From Anaerolineales bacterium UBA3001 (GTDB taxonomy: Bacteria; Chloroflexota; Anaerolineae; Anaerolineales; UBA11657): a stretch of 28,839 bases of DNA. The translations under genes were made by a program, and so were the position numbers. The DNA is taken from NCBI GenBank assembly GCA_002346435.1, contig DDZT01000107.1:1-28839 (forward strand). The letters run 5' to 3'. This document shows, piece after piece, positions 24,541 to 28,839 of this stretch (positions are counted from its first letter, which is position 1; every line of letters begins with the position of its first letter). The notes beneath the pieces are model-generated. The model saw only the letters and a list, made by a program, of their open reading frames with translations, ran no database searches and was not told the origin of the DNA.

Positions 24541-25671
24541 TCAACCTAGAGCATACTCACAAGAAGTCACAAGACGCTCCACAGTCGTATTCCATGAATA
24601 TTCGGATGCTTGCCGTATGCCAGCATCTCGAATAATCTCTGCCTGAGCAGGGTTAGAGATCAAATACTCAATCCCATGTGCAAAACCCTCTGTGTCAGTA
24701 GGTTGATAAGTAAGGGCAACATCACTTGCAATTTCCGCTAATGAACTTGTATTTGAACACAAAACAGGTACCCCACATGACATAGCTTCAAGAACTTGCA
24801 GGCCAAACCCCTCATATAACGATGGGTCCATGTACACATCTGCTGCCTGATACAAGTCTACCAAATCGCTATCTGAAACATATCCTGCTGATATTACTCT
24901 GTCCTCCAATTGCATGTAATAAATCATATCAGTCAATTCGTCTTGGTTTACATAACCATCTCCTACCAATATAATTTTTATATTGGTAGATATGTTTGCT
25001 AAAGCAAATGCTCGAAGAGCTAATTCCGTGTTCTCACGGGGGTCACCAGAACAGAAATGTAGTACATATCCCTCTGGAGCACCGTAACGCTTGCGCACTT
25101 GTTCCTTATGTTGATTGTTATCATTCGGGCAAAATTCACTACTCACTGCAGCTGGTATTATCGTTATTTTTCTATCTAGAATGCCATAATTAGCCTGTAG
25201 CTCATTTGAAGTAAATTGAGAAGGTACCGCAATGAGTCGAGCACGTCTCATAGATATTGGAAAAACAAATCGCGTAAGGTTATCGCTAGTTCTCTGATAA
25301 AATCCTCCAACGCCATTCTCCAAGGCTAATTCGCGACGTCGATCAGGTATCTCAAACAAATACAATACTATTCGTCCAGAATATAGTAATGGTACACGAT
25401 CAGATAATGTGATCAAACAATCAATTTTATGTTGTCTAGCTGCTCTGTTTAATCTTACTTGCTCCCACTCAATAAGACTTTTCGATCTATTCACTGAATA
25501 TGAAAGTGAATCACTCTGAGGAAGACCAATTTCACTGGGCTCTCTATCCAGAAACACAATAAATTCGTGAGGATATGTTGACTCTGCCAAGGTCTCAACT
25601 ATATTGCGTTCTACCCTACCAATACCTTTCAGATTGCGAGAGATATGAACAGCGTCAATGCCAATACGCAT
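24541..25671 (-). CDS. GT4-family glycosyltransferase
   Basis: A 376-residue GT-B enzyme. MRIGIDAVHISRNLKGIGRV at the N-terminus is the G-I/T-GR type of acceptor-domain start seen in mannosyl- and rhamnosyltransferase-like GT4 enzymes. The C-terminal domain has LHFCSGDPRENTELALRAF, KIILVGDGYVNQDEL and SLYEGFGLQVLEAMSCGVPVL, with an intact EX7E motif (EGFGLQVLE). ATG at 25671 lies 112 nt after the upstream gene. A TATAAA with a TTTACG 17 nt upstream sits only about 10 nt before the ATG, so a promoter there would give a near-leaderless mRNA; I regard it as weak. Probably adds a sugar in the cytosol to the growing lipid-linked unit. Confidence 0.92.
   Translation of the reverse strand: MRIGIDAVHISRNLKGIGRVERNIVETLAESTYPHEFIVFLDREPSEIGLPQSDSLSYSVNRSKSLIEWEQVRLNRAARQHKIDCLITLSDRVPLLYSGRIVLYLFEIPDRRRELALENGVGGFYQRTSDNLTRFVFPISMRRARLIAVPSQFTSNELQANYGILDRKITIIPAAVSSEFCPNDNNQHKEQVRKRYGAPEGYVLHFCSGDPRENTELALRAFALANISTNIKIILVGDGYVNQDELTDMIYYMQLEDRVISAGYVSDSDLVDLYQAADVYMDPSLYEGFGLQVLEAMSCGVPVLCSNTSSLAEIASDVALTYQPTDTEGFAHGIEYLISNPAQAEIIRDAGIRQASEYSWNTTVERLVTSCEYALG
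24599..24634. repeat. 12-bp inverted repeat with one bulged base inside a GT4 gene
   Basis: Arms 24599-24610 (tattcggatgct) and 24622-24634 (agcatctcgaata) pair over 12 bp with a single bulged t at 24628 and an 11-nt loop. It codes for part of DAGIRQASEY near the C-terminus. Confidence 0.8.
24963..24989. repeat. 12-bp perfect hairpin with 3-nt loop inside a GT4 gene
   Basis: Arms ctaccaatataa (24963-24974) and ttatattggtag (24978-24989) pair perfectly around ttt. It encodes STNIKIILVG, the strand leading into the donor-site VGDG motif. Confidence 0.9.
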
Positions 25672-25783
25672 ATTTCAATATTTATACTTGCGTTTTGTGT
25701 TCACGTAAATACATTTAATAATAACAAAACTGTTGACCGAAATTAGATTGCACATATGCCATTTTTTGTTCATATCAAAACAA

Positions 25784-27565
25784 TCAATCATGAACTGTGT
25801 GTGTTGGAAATAGGTACAACTGTACAGACTCATTTTCATACATAAGAATCAAACCTTCTCGTTCTTTCATGGACGGCCCACCAATGGAATTTTCATAAGG
25901 ACCAATCCACACAATATCAGCACCATATGTCAATGATTCGTTTTTGAGAGACGAATAAGATTGAACTATAGCTTCACTGCGTAAATTGTTAGTCGGATAT
26001 CTGAGAGAACCATTAAAAATATATTGCTGAGACTTTAACAAGCCTGCATCGTGCGAACTACTAGAAACCACATCATCCCATTGATACTCCAACATCTGAT
26101 CTGCTGTAATATCAAAGAAACGCAACATTTCCGAATATCTTAATAGCATCTCCTCAGTCGTAACAAATGTGCCATATCCTGAAGGAACGTATACATAAAC
26201 TGGCGCAATATTGCGTACCCGCATATTTACTTCGGGATCAGCTGCAAGCAATACAGAACCAGGTGAAACACTGTCTCTGACAAATTCATATGCCGCCTGA
26301 ACATCAGAATGTATCACAAAATTTGTGTAATGCTCATTGGAGTACTCCACTGCACGATAAATTGTCATCGTTGATATTAAAAGACCAGCTATGACATAAA
26401 AAACTCTGTGCAAACTTCCTTTGAAGATATACGGCAAACGTAGAAGTAAATCGTGCAATCCAACCACTAAAGTAATGCCAGCTAAGGGACCGTAAAAATG
26501 ATAAGCATAGTGCAGACTCTGGTAATCACGACCGATCACAATAGGCAGTTTCCACATTAACTCAGCAGTAACTGTCAAGACAAATAAATATACGTAATTC
26601 ACACTTCGTCTGGTCGTAACAAGCACTAAACCAAGAATTGTGATTAAATGTGGACGCAAATTCACTACCCTTTCTGTAAGATTAGGTTGTCTTCCAAGAG
26701 AAAATCTATCTTGAAAATCAGCAAAACCTGGTTGGCTAGAAAATCTCATCACATCAATCCAATAAAATGACGAGATAATTAACGCCAAGCCTGCTGCTTT
26801 AGCTAAAGACGCTAATGTAATGTAGTCGCGTCTTTGTAAAAGATATAACGCAATCACTCCATATACAACTGTTAGAAAGGTCCACAGATAAAAATATGTG
26901 TAGAAACTAATACCATATAGTATCCCGTTAATTACATATGTCGTGCTATCAGTATTACAAACCAATTTGTACAAACAAAATAATACAATACAACAGAATG
27001 CAAAAGAAATTTGCGGATGTACCAAAGCATTCGAGAAAAATGGGTTCACAAACAATTTTTCTAACTGCTCTATATTAGTCCAATGCCAAGGCTGTAACAC
27101 AAAAACCTCGCGAAGTGTCAAAGCAGCGCTAGTACCCAACACACCAACTGCTACTGACCCTGTAATGCGTCTTACCAACTGATACACTATTGCCGCATTT
27201 AGTGGCGTTAACAATACAGTAGCTACGATAGGAAGAGCATCTAATCGATTCGCTATTGGCCATCCAATTAGTGCTAAAACATAATACGGTAATCTAGGCC
27301 AGGCGGTTATTTGATATGTGTTCATGGTATTAACGAACTGATCGCCAAACGCTGGTAACCCGCTGATCAATTTTCTGACAATAGGTATATGAGTAAATAC
27401 TGCGTCTGCATGCTGTACAACCACCGGAGAGTAAGTAACAGTATGATTTATACCAGTCAACCTAAATTGTATTAACACAAAATGCAGCGTCATTAAAGCA
27501 CATAAAATAACCATCCATAGTGCAAGTACTGGCAAAACTGATCTCCTATCAAGTATTTTGGTCAT
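25784..27565 (-). CDS. GT-C-like multi-pass membrane protein with C-terminal soluble domain
   Basis: A 593-residue protein. Helix 1 (about 11-33) is followed by an outer loop with QHADAVFTHIPIVRKLISG; the Asp and His sit where GT-C enzymes carry catalytic acidic and nearby polar residues. About ten helices follow. From about residue 405 the chain is soluble, starting AAYEFVRDSVSPGSVLLAADPEV, the kind of C-terminal domain found in GT39-like membrane proteins. It likely uses a polyprenyl-phosphate sugar on the outer face, but no diagnostic family motif is clear. ATG at 27565 follows the TAA of the upstream gene with no spacer, so the two are probably co-translated. The 112-nt gap after it holds no clear terminator. 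Confidence 0.7.
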   Translation of the reverse strand: MTKILDRRSVLPVLALWMVILCALMTLHFVLIQFRLTGINHTVTYSPVVVQHADAVFTHIPIVRKLISGLPAFGDQFVNTMNTYQITAWPRLPYYVLALIGWPIANRLDALPIVATVLLTPLNAAIVYQLVRRITGSVAVGVLGTSAALTLREVFVLQPWHWTNIEQLEKLFVNPFFSNALVHPQISFAFCCIVLFCLYKLVCNTDSTTYVINGILYGISFYTYFYLWTFLTVVYGVIALYLLQRRDYITLASLAKAAGLALIISSFYWIDVMRFSSQPGFADFQDRFSLGRQPNLTERVVNLRPHLITILGLVLVTTRRSVNYVYLFVLTVTAELMWKLPIVIGRDYQSLHYAYHFYGPLAGITLVVGLHDLLLRLPYIFKGSLHRVFYVIAGLLISTMTIYRAVEYSNEHYTNFVIHSDVQAAYEFVRDSVSPGSVLLAADPEVNMRVRNIAPVYVYVPSGYGTFVTTEEMLLRYSEMLRFFDITADQMLEYQWDDVVSSSSHDAGLLKSQQYIFNGSLRYPTNNLRSEAIVQSYSSLKNESLTYGADIVWIGPYENSIGGPSMKEREGLILMYENESVQLYLFPTHTVHD

Positions 27566-28839
27566 TTAAGTATCAACCAATCCCATAATCTGATAAACTT
27601 GAATAAGCGGTCCAAATCTACATAAATCCTGTATGTTATTACTCAAAACACTAGTACGATAGTTTATTTTTCCGAAAGTGTTGTCTTGCATGGAACAAAT
27701 AGGGCTGAACTCTCTCAGCAAGACCATATCCAATTCATTTGGGTATTTCGGTATTTGGTTTATTTCACTGAAATAAGAAAATGATCCTCTCAAAGGATTA
27801 TAAGGACATAAAAATATGTCAATCACTCTGTCAACTTTGCAGTCCTGATGTCCGTACTCAAATACTGATTGAACATAGTAATCGGGCAATAAATCTTTGT
27901 CTTGATATAATTGCGGGTCAGTGATAACAAAATAGGATGGTGATAGCCCACGACCAACTTTAGAGTTTATTCTCCAATGTGCTAGTTCTGACAGCGACGA
28001 CTCTAGTTGTACTTGCTCCAAACTCCTAATAAGAGGTGCTGTATACGTATATGGAGCTATGTATATTTTGGATTCTGACGGAATATTTTCATGGATCCAA
28101 TTCCTAGCACTTGAACGAGTTCCTTCGACAAGAGCCAATCGGTATAGGCTAAACCAATTATGGATTGGTACCGCAAAAGCAAATAAAGCAAGAGTAAAAC
28201 ACAAACCATATCTAAATATATGTCTGTCTAATTTATAAGCCCCAACCTTGGATGGCCATAATCTTACAAATACCCAAGCAGCTAATATGCATACAGGCAC
28301 ATATATAGCAATCAGATTGGTTTCATAGGTCAGTTCAGTAACAAAAGCCATGCCAACTATTAAACAGAATAAAGGCACGATGATCTGCTGTGCCCATAAC
28401 AAACGTACACGACCAAACGCAATCAATATAAGAGCAATAGATAAAAGTACTGTCAATCCAAATCCAAGGATCTCATCACAAATTACTCGAGCAATATGAG
28501 CAACATAAAAAATAGGACTAGACATAAATTGTGGTCCCCATTCACTCACTCCATAATGAAACTCGCTTATAACATTGTCCGGAGACAGATAAAGCAATGG
28601 ATTTAGGATTAAAACGAATAACGCTGCGAAACCAGCTACAATAAAAACCTCGGAGTTGAACCTACTTAAAGCAAATCCGCCTTTCTTCTTGCGAACCAAG
28701 AATAACAAGAAAATACCTGAGACTATCAAAACCACAGCATTCAACAATTGAACCAATATTGTGCAGGCAATCAGAAAAGATAAAATTACTAGATTAGGAC
28801 GAGTATTATTTCTTAAGTACAGTTGCTGCTGTATGATCG
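27566..28839 (-). CDS. GT-C-like membrane protein (5' end cut by window edge)
   Basis: About 424 codons are present and the frame is open to the right edge. A TTG at 28756 could be read as a start, but the upstream in-frame codons encode QLYLRNNTRPNLVILSFLIA, a basic loop then a hydrophobic helix, so the protein begins outside the window. Several helices are visible, including LVILSFLIACTILVQLLNAVVL and FVTELTYETNLIAIYVPVCIL. The soluble C-terminus begins near SSARNWIHENIPSESKIYIAPYTYTAPLIRS, the W-I-x-E-N-I-P pattern of GT39-like C-terminal domains. The catalytic first loop is not in view, so the family call is inference. It abuts the next GT-C-like gene. Confidence 0.65.
   Translation of the reverse strand, partial: IIQQQLYLRNNTRPNLVILSFLIACTILVQLLNAVVLIVSGIFLLFLVRKKKGGFALSRFNSEVFIVAGFAALFVLILNPLLYLSPDNVISEFHYGVSEWGPQFMSSPIFYVAHIARVICDEILGFGLTVLLSIALILIAFGRVRLLWAQQIIVPLFCLIVGMAFVTELTYETNLIAIYVPVCILAAWVFVRLWPSKVGAYKLDRHIFRYGLCFTLALFAFAVPIHNWFSLYRLALVEGTRSSARNWIHENIPSESKIYIAPYTYTAPLIRSLEQVQLESSLSELAHWRINSKVGRGLSPSYFVITDPQLYQDKDLLPDYYVQSVFEYGHQDCKVDRVIDIFLCPYNPLRGSFSYFSEINQIPKYPNELDMVLLREFSPICSMQDNTFGKINYRTSVLSNNIQDLCRFGPLIQVYQIMGLVDT

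Noticed and set aside
25672..25783. TATAAA/TTTACG promoter-like pair before the GT4 gene at 24541-25671
   Set aside because: The -10 would sit about 10 nt from the ATG, giving almost no leader; AT-rich gap sequence produces such matches easily.
28754..28756. TTG at 28756 as the start of the rightmost gene
   Set aside because: The frame stays open to the window edge and the upstream codons encode a plausible loop and membrane helix, so the gene is simply truncated.
1..28839. Mobile elements, CRISPR arrays, tRNA or rRNA genes
   Set aside because: I saw no transposase or integrase motif, no regularly spaced direct repeats and no cloverleaf-like or rRNA-like stretch on either strand.

Overview
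This is 28.8 kb of bacterial DNA, AT-rich (roughly 40% G+C by eye), holding 19 protein genes that all lie on the minus strand and are read from right to left. It is the interior of a surface-polysaccharide locus (O-antigen, capsule or exopolysaccharide type); both ends cut through a gene. The phylum cannot be fixed from the sequence. WecA-type phosphoglycosyltransferases, O-antigen polymerase/ligase proteins and GT-C membrane glycosyltransferases occur in Gram-negatives and in several environmental phyla. No rRNA, tRNA, CRISPR array, transposase or plus-strand gene was found. No gap between genes reaches 300 bases; the longest are about 105-118 bases and several genes overlap or abut.

Layout in order of transcription (right to left). 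Two GT-C-like membrane proteins (27566-28839, 25784-27565) are followed by two GT4 glycosyltransferases (24541-25671, 23352-24530). Then come two tandem paralogous O-antigen polymerase/ligase proteins (21935-23359, 20238-21854), a GT39-like membrane protein, a third GT4 enzyme and another GT39-like protein (15999-20199). Next are a NodU/CmcH carbamoyltransferase, two extended SDR nucleotide-sugar enzymes, a fourth GT4 enzyme and a membrane-anchored SGNH hydrolase/acyltransferase (9685-15984). A three-gene module follows: a WecA-like transferase, a soluble FlaA1/CapD-type SDR and a second WecA-like transferase with an extra C-terminal membrane domain (6022-9660). The leftmost block is a DUF2142-like GT-C protein with an inserted beta-sandwich, an AsnB-type asparagine synthase, a DegT-type sugar aminotransferase and a sugar C-methyltransferase cut by the left edge.

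How they may work together (inference). SDR enzymes, the aminotransferase and the C-methyltransferase make modified NDP-sugars. A WecA-like enzyme starts the chain on polyprenyl phosphate and four cytosolic GT4 enzymes extend it. The polymerase/ligase pair polymerises or attaches the glycan on the outer face, where GT-C enzymes could add side branches from polyprenyl-phosphate sugars. Carbamoyl, amide and possibly acyl groups decorate it. No flippase, chain-length regulator, ABC exporter or GT2 enzyme lies in this window.

Most unusual points: the membrane half of a FlaA1/CapD-like dehydratase appears fused to a WecA-like transferase while its catalytic half is a separate neighbouring gene whose usual active-site Asp is Ile; duplicated polymerase/ligase genes share a 46-nt identical patch; and long perfect inverted repeats lie inside coding sequence more often than a rough chance estimate predicts.
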